From the NCBI GenBank assembly GCA_963978905.1, contig OZ022261.1, positions 37,838,130 through 37,902,129 on the forward strand: 64,000 nt of DNA, read 5' to 3'. The notes under the pieces are model-generated. The model saw only the letters and a list, made by a program, of their open reading frames with translations. It made no database searches and had not been told where the DNA came from. Shown one piece after another: positions 1 through 11,708 of this stretch (within the stretch, counting starts at the first letter, position 1; the number at the start of each line of letters is the position of its first letter). Source of the DNA: Trichostrongylus colubriformis (Eukaryota; Nematoda; Chromadorea; Rhabditida; Trichostrongylidae). Position numbers and translations under genes: made by a program.

Positions 1-488
1 GCTTCGGTTCAGAAAGGGCAGATGGATTAGCATTGTAGATAGTGATGGTGATTGTATAGTGAACATCAATTCCTATTCAATGAAGAAATAATAATCTGAA
101 ATGTTGTAAGTGGGACAAAATTTATGAGCCGACGTAATACAATCGTGATTTTTTACTCAAGTGTACAGTTAAACCCCTCAGTTGAAGGAGTACTTCCTTC
201 CTTAACCAAGAGAGTCCGGCAAATGCCCAGGCAAAAACGTTGTACGTCGAAGACAGAGTGGAGTGCCCCCCCCCCCCCCCCATCGAGTACCGAAAGTCTT
301 ATGCTTCCTGTATTGCAGCCATCAACAACTTTCCCCATACGCACCACTATCAGTCCACTGCAATGGCTCCAGCAAAGGAAAATATGGAAGAGACTGGAGA
401 GTGGACTGCAAATACTAGGTTTCTTTCAGCTTCCACAGTTTTTTTTTTAAGAAGGAAAGTCGTGACGCCTATAAAGTGATTGTTTCAG
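1..488. other. lig-1 upstream sequence, no exon assigned
   Basis: The first recognisable ligase exon starts at 489 and begins with one base of a split codon, so at least one coding exon must lie upstream. I could not place it here with a good splice donor. The segment has a run of 14 C at about 268-281 and two short overlapping open frames interrupted by that run. The ligase N-terminus (nuclear targeting, PCNA-binding peptide and part of the DNA-binding domain) is probably outside the window. Confidence 0.4.
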
Positions 489-3400
489 GGTTCCATTTTT
501 GGAGCTTGCTACAACTTTTGAAAAGATTGAAGGTGAGAGTAAGCGGTAAGTTATTTGTATGATGTAAAGTAATGCTTTTCGCATCTACCATTTCTCCTGG
601 ATGAACTTTTCGCTGCTGGCCGAAAGTATGGTTCGGTCATTTTCATAGTTCCCTGCCAGGGATCGAAGCGTAGTTAGGAGCTTTCTTGCAGATAATGCTA
701 GAACTTCCTTGTTTAGAAATATGATTTCCGAGGTTCCAACCTAGCCAAGTCTCAAACTTGTTTATTTTTTGCCCTAATGGCTGAGGTTATACCTTGCGAT
801 TCTGCGATTCACAATATCGCAAGATCCTCTAATCGCGGAATTCCAAGTGTCGTCTTACGCACTCCAGCTTCAGCGTGCTGTTTTCCTCCACGCCCCTGCT
901 CTATTACCACTTACATACCCAAAGTGTGGATCGCACAATCGCAATCAAGAAGTACCTGACCTTCAGTCGCAAGCGGACGGCTGAGCGGTGGTAAAGTATA
1001 ACCTCAGCTTAAAGTGCCATACCGGCAGGATATTCGTCCTGTGTCGTTATATCGCTGTGTTCCACACTTTTATAGGACGAAAATTGTCGATGTTCTCGCC
1101 GGCTTTTTCACAAAAGTGATGGAATACTCTCCTGATGATCTGCTGAGCTGTGTATACCTTTGCGTGAATCAATTGGGTCCTGCATACGAGGGCATCGAAC
1201 TTGGTATTGCCGAGCATACTATAATCAAGGTAATCTGCTTCGTCTCGCAGGCCACGAGCAGATCTCATACGTTGAGCGGCCATTATGTGAACACCTCTTG
1301 CTGTGCGTGGTGCTGGAGATCAGCAGCCGTAAATGCCCCTTGAGTCCACACTTTGGAGGAGACCTTAGTTCAGCCTTGTCTTAGACCTATTTACCGTTAT
1401 ACTGAAGGTGCGTAAGGAGTTGTTCTTGAAAGCGGACTGTTATTAGGCTATTTACTTTTCTACAGAAAACTGTTCCAAGTGAAATCTTAGTCATGTGCAG
1501 AGACTAACATCAGTGCGGGGATTTTAGTACTATCTAAGGAAACACTGCGGCACGTGACAAGCATCCGACTCATCCTAGGCCGTCGCGGGAAAAAATCTGC
1601 TACATCGATTCCCAGGGTTAGGATAATGACATTGGGCTAAGTTTAGGATCTGTAGATCGTTTTACAGTTTGCTTCGGTTTATGACAGTGTGGGGTGTATG
1701 TGTGTGCACTTCCAGGCAGTCGCACAAGCTACTGGGAGAACGGTGAATAACATCAAAGCAGATTTACAGAAGAAAGGCGATTTAGGTAAACATTTCATAT
1801 CTTCTCTCAATTCTCCTGATTTTTTAAGCGTGAGGGTCGTGACTGCATTGAGAATATATAAGACTACTCCATGTAAAACCATTCCATCTCTTTTTTCCTG
1901 ATGGATTTTGTTGTTTTTCCTGGTTTTGCCAACATCTCTTTCGTTCTGCAACTTTAGGTCAGAAGCGTTGTTGTTTACAGGAATCGTCGCACAGCAGTCG
2001 CGTCATAATCAGAAATCACTCGGCAGTGCTTTTGGATTTCGATCAAAGCCTCACAGTGTACAAAATGTTTTCAAAAAGCTGACGGAAATTGCTAAGCTCA
2101 GTGGAGCCTCAGTTAGTTTTAACTCGGTTACTTGTATTTTGTAATTTACCACTTATGTGTGTCGCTCGGCATTGCTAGGAGCGAGCTACGCATCAGATAA
2201 TCTGAACAGAAGTTGCTCAACGATGCGTTCAACTTTATTGAATTGATAGTTTTGTGGACCCTTCTACGGTTGTGACCAATTAGCTATAGGGTTTAAGGTT
2301 CTGCGACGTTACTCCATTGATGGTGTGGCTCAATACGCGTTTCTAGCCTTCTGCGTACAAATAATGATTGACTCAGCTGGCCATACCTATAAGAAGGCTT
2401 GCAATCCGTTACGTTTGCTCTACTTCCTTTAACTAACCTAGTCTAAACCACGATGTTCCGCTGGCGGCTATCTTATCTTCCCCCTTTCTCCTGCTTACAC
2501 TTAGTACGGCGCCAACATACCGCACAGTGGCTGCGCATGTACTAAGTAGGCAAAGTAGTTGGCAGTATCACATCCTTAGATTGACAATGCTAACCACTTG
2601 ATTGCTTATTTTGTGAGTCATTGTTTTCCTCTGTCGACGCTCTAAACGCAATAGTTCGTTCCCGAACGGACAGACAGACTTACATACCGACATACCGGTA
2701 AACAGACGCACAAAGTTACTGATTAATACGATAGAATATTTGATAACTCTAGCGAGGCCGTGCTATCACACTCGAATCTCATGTTTTATTATTTAGTCCA
2801 TGAATAAGAAAGTTGAACTCATCAAAAGCCTCGTGGTGGGTTGCCGTGGGCCCGAGACACGATACCTTGTTAGATCGCTCGGAGGGAAACTACGCATTGG
2901 ACTCGCTGAACAAAGCGTTCTTGTTGCTTTGGCGAACGCATTCACTTTTCGCCTTCTTAAGGAAAAAGGTATTTTCTTGGCTCTTAATTTACTATAGTTT
3001 CTCTGTGCTGAGGTTTGAGAGCACTAACAACAGTACCACGTACTCTTGTGAGCTTTCAATTACGCAGTGCTATAAGGCTTTAATCACGCAAGGCTATCCT
3101 GCGGTCTTCCCCGAGTTGTGGTCTCCGGTACATTTACAGCGCCGGATCTTCACCCACCTCAACCATCTCTGTTCCTTGGTTAGTGGTGAGTATAGCCATA
3201 ATTCAAACGGTCGTATCTGTTGCTTATCTATGTGACGTACCACAAATTCCGGATTTCGAAAGTTGACAAAAAGTAAGAAGAAAACGACTTAGGAAGGTCA
3301 CGCGCTGCAATTTCTAAGATTCAGTGTATTTGCAAGCAATACTAACATTTTTCAAAATGATCCTACTCTAAAAGATTCGCTTGGTGTGCTTTTGTCACGA

Positions 3401-6400
3401 AATTTATATCTCGCGTCGCAGCAATGGTGGGACTCTGAATTTGGGTAGTGATATAGGGGATGGCAAGGAAACTGTAAGGATGGTCGACCGAAAGTAATAG
3501 CAGCTGATAAGGAGCCCTGAAGGGCGAATGTCACCAAAGTCGTTTCGCCTTCCGCTTGATCACAAAGCGCTGACACTCATAGGTGTTTTGCGGGGAGTGA
3601 CTGGAAATTAATGGTGGGTGATCCGAACTGATAACTTTTGATAAGATTCGATAAGGAGCGTTCAAAGGCAAATGTTGGATCCGTTCCGTTTTTCCTGCTA
3701 GCAGTGTAATGTTCACAGCCACAGGTATTGCAAGGTACGGGGACTTCAGTGGTGACTTTTCGAGACTAATGACGGCCTACAGGGGCTGATAACAGCCACT
3801 AGGAAGTGGACGGGATTAATACGGCATACTGCTTGTCACAACTATACGACCGCTATAGCAAAGCGTTTGATGAACAGTGGCATTGGGTGAACATATTTTG
3901 TTTATGTTCCGTTATTTGTTGCCGATGCATCGACCGTTAATTTGCCCAGCGTTCCAAATAATGGTGCATGTGTTTTGATGCTGCGATCTACACGGATCAT
4001 CAAGATACGGTCTATATTTGTGATAGCAAAGCAAGTGATTCATTTTCTCATGCGGTATCTGCAAATAATGAATCGACCGCTAGATAGGTGAATTCTTAAG
4101 TAAAGGTGCATGTTTACAAATACGGCAAGCATTGATAACTGGCACATGTGAGGGTTTGCCACCATCAACATGTGAGAATTAGAGGTTTGGCGACGACAAA
4201 TTGCTACCATTCGATATAATCGACTACCAAACTGTCGATCCCTGGACTATCTGAGCTGACCACTTCAGCCAAACTGTCGAATGGCTAGCGGATAGACACT
4301 TCATTCCTGATTCATTTACATTGAACGTCGATCATTGAACAAGAGGTATCGTCTGCTGAAGCATCCAGACTTCTTAAAAAAGGTGGCCTTGTTCAGCGAT
4401 TCAATATGCAGTGGTAAATGACTAGACTGCTCATCACAGTGTGGAACTGTGCGATATGAACCTCTTCGGTATCGGTCATTCACTGTCGACCATTTTCCCA
4501 CTGCATAGTTTTGTTGCGTTATTTGCACAATACTGTGCGATAGCTCAACTAGTGCTTTTAATAGGTTGGTGCATAACTGAAGCGGTTTTTTATTGTTGCG
4601 TTTTTCTGCGGTGAAATTTTTTTATTTACTCAAACGATTATAAGGGGAGTGAGCAAACCAACCATTTTACTAGGCACTTACTTGACCCTGGAAACTGACG
4701 AAATATATTAAGCAAGTATTAAAGTGCAGTACTTTTCTATATGGTTTGATCATGTGGAAAATGCTGAGCGATTGAATGCTTTCTTTGAAGTAAGGGGCAG
4801 GAAGCTCCAGGTGAAAGTAGAATGGGCAGAAATTTGCTAGTTGGATTGTATTACACAAGCGCTGAAAACTGGCATATCAAAGTGTCGTATCGCAAGCAGT
4901 TGCTCACGAATTTCCAGTTTGACGTTACGTCGTTTTCTATTACCAGTAGGCTTGTTAAAGTGCACTTGCAAAACAAGCCACTTTATAAATGCCTTCACAT
5001 TATAAATACTGCCTTCGCACGCCATGTTTGAGTTGGGTCTGTGAGCAATATCATATCCGAAATTATTCCACTACCCACTTAATAAGGTGTTGTACTATGC
5101 AAGCTCGAAAATTACGTATTCTTTCTGTTAAGGTCTGGAGCTTCCGTCTTCAAAGCTGGAAGAAATCAAAAACGAGCATGCTCTGTTGCTGAAAACAGCA
5201 TATTGGTTTGTTCACTTACTTGGCAGAATCTTATTTTATATCTTACTTTTCTCTGCAGCCAGTGTCCGAACTATGACAAGTTGATTTCTGCAGCATTTTC
5301 TGTTGGTATAGAGAACATCAAAAGGGAGTGCAAGCTCACGCCAGGTACATCACTTTGTGTTTTGTGGTACTGTAACGCTGTTTTCTTAAATGGGTATTTT
5401 GCTTATGTAGGTGTACCACTGAAGCCCATGCTTGCTCATCCGACGAAAGGAATAGATGAAATTATGAGGAGATTTGGGAAGGCGGAGTTTGCTTGTGAAT
5501 GGAAATACGACGGAGAACGTGGGCAAGTCAGTGACATCATTTCTTTGAAAGTGTTTTGTATTCATGCATTTTTCATTTCATCTTCATTTTGAATGTTTCA
5601 TTGTTCGCTTGGTATAATACGTGATTTCTTTTTCGTTCTTGCTTCCGTACCTCCTAACGCATGCCAGAGCAACATTCGCTTACAGATCCACATGACGGAT
5701 TCTGGTGCTGTCTACGTATATAGCCGCAATCAGGAGAATAACACCTCAAAATATCCGGACATCATCGACAAGGTTAAAATCAATATTCTACCTGTTATTC
5801 ACGTGGAAGTAATTGCGCAGCTCACATTTATACGGTTACTGGTTCCCATTGATGTTTGTGAAAGCAGCACAATGTCTGTGAAATCGTCGCCATGCTTATC
5901 GGTTTGCTCTCAAATTTCGTAGCCTGGCCGGAAGAACGACTGATTGGTTTTACTCAAGGTGGTGGAGTAGTAGGCCCCACCTACATCTTGCGAACAGTTT
6001 ACACAACAGTCCGCTCGATGTTCGAGTGAAGATTAAATATGGCCCATGGTTAAAGACACCGGAAGGGGTAGTTTTGGCTTACGGTAGAACAGACGTAGTT
6101 GGGGTGAGTTTAAGTGGCCTCCATTGCACAATTTCGCCAATTCAACGCCTAGGCATGGTGCCAAGAGGAGATGTTTCTATTATGAATTTGTTTTTCCCTT
6201 TTACTTTTTCCTTTGTGCTTTCTTATATTGATTCTAGATGTAACATGAATGCTAATGTAGTTGGGAATGGCCACTCCACTGCGCTGGAGTCAGGTGCTAC
6301 AAGCAACGTTGGCCCGCGGCCCGTCTCCTAAAGCGGACAACTCGGAGAAGGATGCGTGGATGCGAATGGGATGCGAATACACACTGCAGCGTCGCGCTTT

Positions 6401-9184
6401 TGAATCTGGGTGGTTTCCCCGATTATCGCTTCCAACCTTCAGTGTTCGTTACAAAATGCACATTCCTTTGCATCTTCCTCTTGTTTCGGACCCCTTCCGG
6501 TTCCTTTAATACGTTGCTTTTTTTGTGATGCATGTCCAAGTAGTTGTGCTCACAGAGCGTGCAGGAGAAAAATTCATTTTTATGTTGTGTGTTCATTTTG
6601 TTGAAAAAAATTCGTTATCATCGTTTCCTTTCAGGTCCGTTCCTGTGCAAAGCCCAACGTGTCATCTTTCATTGCTGATGCAGAAATTGTTGCATGGAAC
6701 GTGGAAGCTAAATCAATTCTCCCATTCCAAGTTCTAACCACTAGAAAGCGAAAGGTTTCACGGTGTTCTGCTTCAGTTACAATCCACCCTTTGCCATTCA
6801 TTCTTTGGTTTTCTTTGAGAACGCTGATGGCGCTGAAATCAAAGTGAATGTTTGCGTATTCCTATTCGATCTGCTGTTCATCAATGGCGAGTCGCTTGTC
6901 ACAAAATCTTATCGTGAGCGGCGTGCGATTCTTCAGGAACATTTCGTGGTTTGTAGTTAGACTACTTTATCATAAAATCATAGTTATTCTTCGTCGACAA
7001 GCATTCCTTTTTCACATTCTGCTGCTGGGAGTTTGCGAACCAAGCGGGTCGCTCATGTTTCGTTACTGTTGCTTCTTTGTTTGAGCTCGGATCATCTTGT
7101 TACTAAGAATATATTCGGAGACGGTGATTTTGCCGCGCCTTTCGCTGCAGAGCTTAAAGGAATCGTCCACGGAAGATAAGTTTTTGTGTTATCCATATTT
7201 TTATATTGTATTTGCCTAATATGGGCTTCATGCAAAGTCTCACGGGAAAAAATGTGAATCCAGCTGAGATACCGCACCACAAAGTACGTCCAGGTGGGCG
7301 GGGCCTTCGAGTGAAAGCCTCTTCCCGTCGTCCACCGCCGTTGGGAACGGAGAGTGGGACTGTTTTCGTAACATTCTGTTCCTACAGTGCGTCTCCGACC
7401 ACGGTGGACGACGGGACGAGGCTTTTACTCGGAGGCTCCGCCCACCCGGACGTAATTTGTGGTGCTGTTTTTCAGCCAGATTCACATTTTCTTGCGTGAA
7501 ACTTTGCATGAGGCCCACATTAGGCAAATACAATATAAACATAAGGGTAACACAAAACCTCATTTTCCGTGGACGATTCCTTTAAGGCCAAACAGGGAAT
7601 ATCACATCTTGAGGGTGAAATTATGTTTGTGAGCGTAATCAGAGCCTTTGACTATTTCGAATTAGAAAAAGAGGGAAATTGCAATACTTTCAGGAAATGG
7701 AAGGACAATTCACTTTCGCAAGAAGTCTCGATTCAACTGATACAGAAGCCGTGAACGAATTTTTCGAGGAAGCTGTCAAGGTTAGGATCAGCCGTGTTTG
7801 TCGCGCATGCGACCTTATTGAAGGAAGTGGGCGAGAACCGCACCTCTGTAGAATTTGCTGCCTCTCCAATTTAGGGAAACTGCGAAGGTCTTATGATAAA
7901 GACGCTTGATGAATGCGCCACATATGAAATTGCCAAAAGGTCGCACAACTGGTTGAAGTTGAAGAAGGATTATCTTGAAGGAATCGGAGACACTTTGGAT
8001 CTTGCCGTCATTGGCGCGTACTGCGGAACGGGTACTTGCCGCTTGCACTGCGAGCCTCCTCTCTTTCTATTTTTCTATCGAGCTTTCAAATTGTTTTATT
8101 TCTTTGGGTTTTGTTGCTTCTTGTTCTATTCTTCCTACTACATACTACAGGAAAGCGTACCGGTGTCTACGGTGGATATCTGCTTGCGTGTTACAACCCC
8201 GATTCAGAAGAGTATCAAAGCATCTGCAAGGTGACATTTTTGCACTTCAATCTTCGTTTCACGGAAAAGCGATCTGTTGAGTGAGTAGGACAGCAACATT
8301 TTTGAATATCGGGAGCATCCGAAGAATTGCGTTCGTGTGACTTTGGCAAACGGCGAAATGTTTGTTTTTATAAATTGACTCTTGCGGGTTACGTACGGAT
8401 AGGGTGTCAGAGAAAAGATTTTCATAGATTACTATCTAGATTTGGAAAGGTGAAATGCTTGGATTTCAAGAGATATGTGGTATATACAGGGTGGCCAAAT
8501 TCATGGGACATTTTTTGAAGCTCACGAATTTTGTTCTTCCAGTGTTTCATTTGTATATTTTAGATTGGGACTGGATTCAGTGATGATGATCTCAAGTCGC
8601 AACACGAGCTGCTGAAACCATTTGTAATCGACAAAGTGAGCAATTTATCAGTCACCCAGTTGTTGTGATCAGATTCTCTCCTGTTTCAGGCACGACCTTA
8701 TTATATCTTCGATGAGTCTTTGAAACCTGATATCTGGTTCGACGCCAGTATCGTTTTCGAGGTTGGTTTCCTCTTTTTTTCGATGCTACCTGCTCATTTC
8801 ACAAGTGACTATGTTCAGGTGAAATGTGCTGATCTGTCTATCTCACCTCGACACTCTGCGGCAATTGGATTGGTGGAAAGTGAGAAAGGGATATCACTCA
8901 GATTCCCTCGTTTTGTACGAATAAGGTATCATTGACACTTAATTTATTGAAATTAATTCAATATCGATCAAATACCGATCTATCACTTGTCCATGGGTTC
9001 AACGGATACATTCGAACTAAACCAATACAATTCGAATATATGACGTTCTCATGTGTTTTATAGGGACGACAAAAAAGCCGAAGATAGCACGACTTCAAGT
9101 GAGATTCTTTCTATGTACATGAATCAGAATCAAATTCGTAACAGCAAAAGTCAAGCTGAGGAAGAAGAGGATGTAGAATATTAA
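489..9184 (+). CDS. lig-1: DNA ligase I (ATP-dependent), 3' 18 exons, 5' incomplete
   Basis: Seals nicks between Okazaki fragments and in excision repair, using ATP to adenylate an active-site lysine; acts in the nucleus. Exons: 489-545, 1076-1229, 1716-1785, 1981-2111, 2797-2968, 5133-5205, 5259-5344, 5411-5526, 5686-5772, 6635-6754, 6820-6948, 7694-7780, 7875-8031, 8151-8230, 8564-8635, 8690-8761, 8819-8925, 9064-9184. All GT-AG phases agree and they join to 629 codons plus TAA. In order: the helical DNA-binding domain ([28 protein letters not shown]), adenylation motif I KYDGER with the catalytic lysine in exon 5411-5526, [14 protein letters not shown], motif III region [10 protein letters not shown], motif [10 protein letters not shown], motif [10 protein letters not shown], then the OB domain with [13 protein letters not shown] and an acidic tail EEEEDVEY. 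Human LIG1 has about 919 residues, so roughly the N-terminal third is not seen. No frameshift is present; the gene looks functional. Ligase I is preferred over III/IV from the near-identical motif context. Confidence 0.95.
2969..5132. other. Large lig-1 intron (2.2 kb)
   Basis: Lies between ligase exons 2797-2968 and 5133-5205, with GT at 2969 and AG at 5131-5132. Open frames inside it resemble nothing I recognise. Around 3490-3690 two loosely similar stretches share a CTGATAAGGAGC-type core, which may be a decayed repeat. No element ends were found. Confidence 0.6.
7158..7581. mobile_element. Palindromic MITE with TTAA target duplication (piggyBac-like)
   Basis: The ends are inverted copies of AGGAATCGTCCACGGAA, flanked on both sides by TTAA (7154-7157 and 7582-7585), the duplication made by piggyBac-class transposases. 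The two halves stay complementary well inwards, roughly 200 bases each: for example CTCACGGGAAAAAATGTGAA near 7241 against its counterpart near 7485-7505, and a GGTGGGCGGGGCC block near 7292 against one near 7436. There is no coding capacity; it is a non-autonomous foldback element within the lig-1 intron between exons 6820-6948 and 7694-7780. Related fragments lie at 9565-9725 and about 20870-21137. Confidence 0.85.
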
Positions 9185-9325
9185 CAGTATTGTCCGACAT
9201 CGTGCGATTCTGGTCAAGAATCATCGTATGCCTTCATTAAGCCAGTGCTAACATTAAATTTCAAGGTTTATTCAATTGCAGGTTTAGATGATCTCTGTTC
9301 ACTTGTGGGTTGTTTACATTACGGC

Positions 9326-9331
9326 AATAAA
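9326..9331 (+). promoter_or_regulatory. lig-1 polyadenylation signal AATAAA
   Basis: A canonical AATAAA lies 142 bases after the lig-1 stop codon, a plausible 3' UTR length for a nematode. It is the first good hexamer after the stop. Confidence 0.6.
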
Positions 9332-9564
9332 ACCATTGTAAACAATTGAAATCTATCATTTCGTTGTTACTGTTACTGTTGCATTGTTATCTATTTTCTG
9401 GGAAGAGTGCGCCCAAACTGTAATCTATACAAAACCTACGAGGGGAACAGAGGTAATCGATAGGCCGTTGAGTGCTGTTAAAACCATTGGGCGTGTTGTT
9501 TCCAACGAAATGGGAGTGTCAATATATGGTGTAATGTGATGTTGCCATGAGCATGTTTGAAGAG

Positions 9565-9725
9565 ATCTTCCACGGGAATTCAAGTTCTTCTGTTACTTTT
9601 ATATTCATGTTACATTTGATCACTAAGGGCTGCATGCAAAGTTTCACGCGAAAATTCAAGGATACAAATGAGATAGGGTGCCTAAATTTGACGGCCGACA
9701 GGGTGGGTCGTCCGGGTCGGTGTAG
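9565..9725. repeat. Remnant of the TTAA MITE family
   Basis: Shares with one arm of the 7158-7581 element a TTCCACGG-type end, a TTTATATT(C/G)-like segment, GCATGCAAAGTTTCACGCG and a GGTGGGTCGTCCGGG-like segment, in the same order. It is diverged and one-sided, with no TTAA pair found. It lies just downstream of the lig-1 3' end. Confidence 0.5.
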
Positions 9726-11660
9726 ATACTAGAGATGCAGAGGAGCAGAGAGGCGGCAGCCATGTGGTCAGGGACACAGAGTGAGCTGCGGATCAACAAT
9801 GGACGTGAGAATTTGAACTGCGCACTGTCCGCCGACGTTTGTTCGAATGTTGCTCGTCGAGAATTCAAACGTGTTGCTCTCCTTCCATTTTTCGATTACT
9901 GCTTCAGTCAAACGAAATTTCATCTTTCTTCTCATACTTCTGTTCATGTTCTGTATCTAGTGGAGCGTTTTAAAGGGGAATTAGAATCATGGATTTCAAG
10001 TGGACGAATTCCTTTACATTACTTGTCTAAGAAATACCGTGGCGTAGTGGTGGCGCTCCGCACTGCGGGCGGATTATGCTTGTTATATCCTGGCGGTGAA
10101 GAATTTTTTATATCGTGCTTTACCTCTGTTCACTCGAAATAGAGGGTTACAAGTACAAGTCACACCTGTTGCTCTCCCTGAAAGCGCAGTGATATCGTTA
10201 TGTGAATAGATTTCTGTTCCCAGATTCAGGAAACTCTGAAAGTGACTTCAGACGTAGCAGTGTAATGGTGGTCATAGGAGCACCTGCCAGCGGAAATTAT
10301 AATGTCGGGTCACGTATGGGGATAGGCTTAGGCGTACATAAACAGCTGCACCCCTTTGTGGGTGGAGCGTGCGTTGAGATATTCGGTTCCACAATGGCCT
10401 AGACGTAGGAAAAGATGAGATAAGGTCAACGATGAGTTTTCTGAAGTATGAAAGGGGCAAATCTGCAGTGAGCGAAGCGTATTTCGAATGGGCGATGCTT
10501 GCAACGAACCTTCGCAGTTCTGTTTGAGTGCAGTTGAAATCCTTTTGGGAGAGCGGGTCGATAGTGGAATAACGCACATAAACTGATTTGCGCGCCTGCT
10601 GTGCTCGCCCGCTTTGCCTGTTCCGTAGAAAAAACTTTTACAGCTACAAATTAATGTTCAGGTCAAAAATTGATCAAAATCAAAATTAACTCAGTTCCTA
10701 AGCGACCTAAACTTCGGAAAGTGGTAGATGGCCACGTGGAGTGTGCTGTGAGTGGGCGGCGCTTACTACAAGCATTCGTGCTTCGGTTATACTACAGCCG
10801 AGAAACCAGCAAAAAATCTGTCTTGGAGCATGGGCAGAAAGTAGTGAAAACACATGAACAAAGTTGTGCCGCGCCGAGAAATTTGGGCCCTGCGGTGAAA
10901 TATTATGTAATCATCGATGGCTGCTAGCTCGGTTCCAAGGCGGCTCGATTCTTATTTGAGAGCCATAGGCAATCTATCATCATATGCGATGCGTTTGACA
11001 GTCACTCATAATCGTGGCAGCATTCGCATGCTCCCCGAACCCATGCAGAGATGCTATTTATTTATGAAGAGATTCGTAATTAAGGGAGTGATGTGCCAAG
11101 CGTCATGCACTCGACGACCACTCATGATCGTGGCAGCATTTGAAAATCAGTACCGACTACTTATTTCTCAAACTCAATTTCTACCTTTGGGTACTGATAT
11201 ATGTAGCAACTTTGAAACATTCCCCACTAATGAGAGTAAGTGATAGCGACAGTAGGATAGAGCCGGCTTCGCCTACCCCGCAAAAACTTTGAGAAGGGAT
11301 AAAGTAGTTATGGGAATGATGGCGATTAAGGCTTTGGTGAACAGGTGTAATCTCGCTTCCGAGGAGATTAGGTAGTCTAGTGGTATTTTAGCTCCGCTTT
11401 CAATCGGTTTCTGATTGGATAAGAGCTTGAATTCCAGAACTGTGAGAAGATATGGTTTTGTAAGATATGTGCAATTAAATTGAAAAATGAGTAGAAAGAG
11501 GACAAATGAAGGTTGGACGTGGGGAGCTGTAAATGAACCACTAGAAAGCTTCCAGTATCCTATTTATAGGCTTTTTAGAGGTGTATCTGGGTATGGTGAG
11601 TGAGGTATGGCACAGTGAGAGTCTCCTAATAATGTGGGGGACGTCATCACCGCATTTACG

Positions 11661-11708
11661 TCTCTCCCTCTGAGATCGTAAACATTTTTACGATCTCAGA
11701 GGGAGAGA
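11661..11708. repeat. Perfect inverted repeat, 22-base arms, 4-base loop
   Basis: Arms 11661-11682 and 11687-11708 are exact reverse complements (left arm begins TCTCTCCCTCTGAGATCG) around the loop CATT. It would form a strong hairpin on either strand. It lies in the lig-1/PEX1 interval with no recognisable gene next to it. It could be the core of a small foldback element; no target duplication was identified. Confidence 0.9.

Noticed and set aside
9735..10142. 135-codon plus-strand frame as the first PEX1 exon
   Set aside because: It lies at the right distance, but the sequence shows none of the conserved PEX1 N-domain pattern and overlaps the edge of a MITE remnant.
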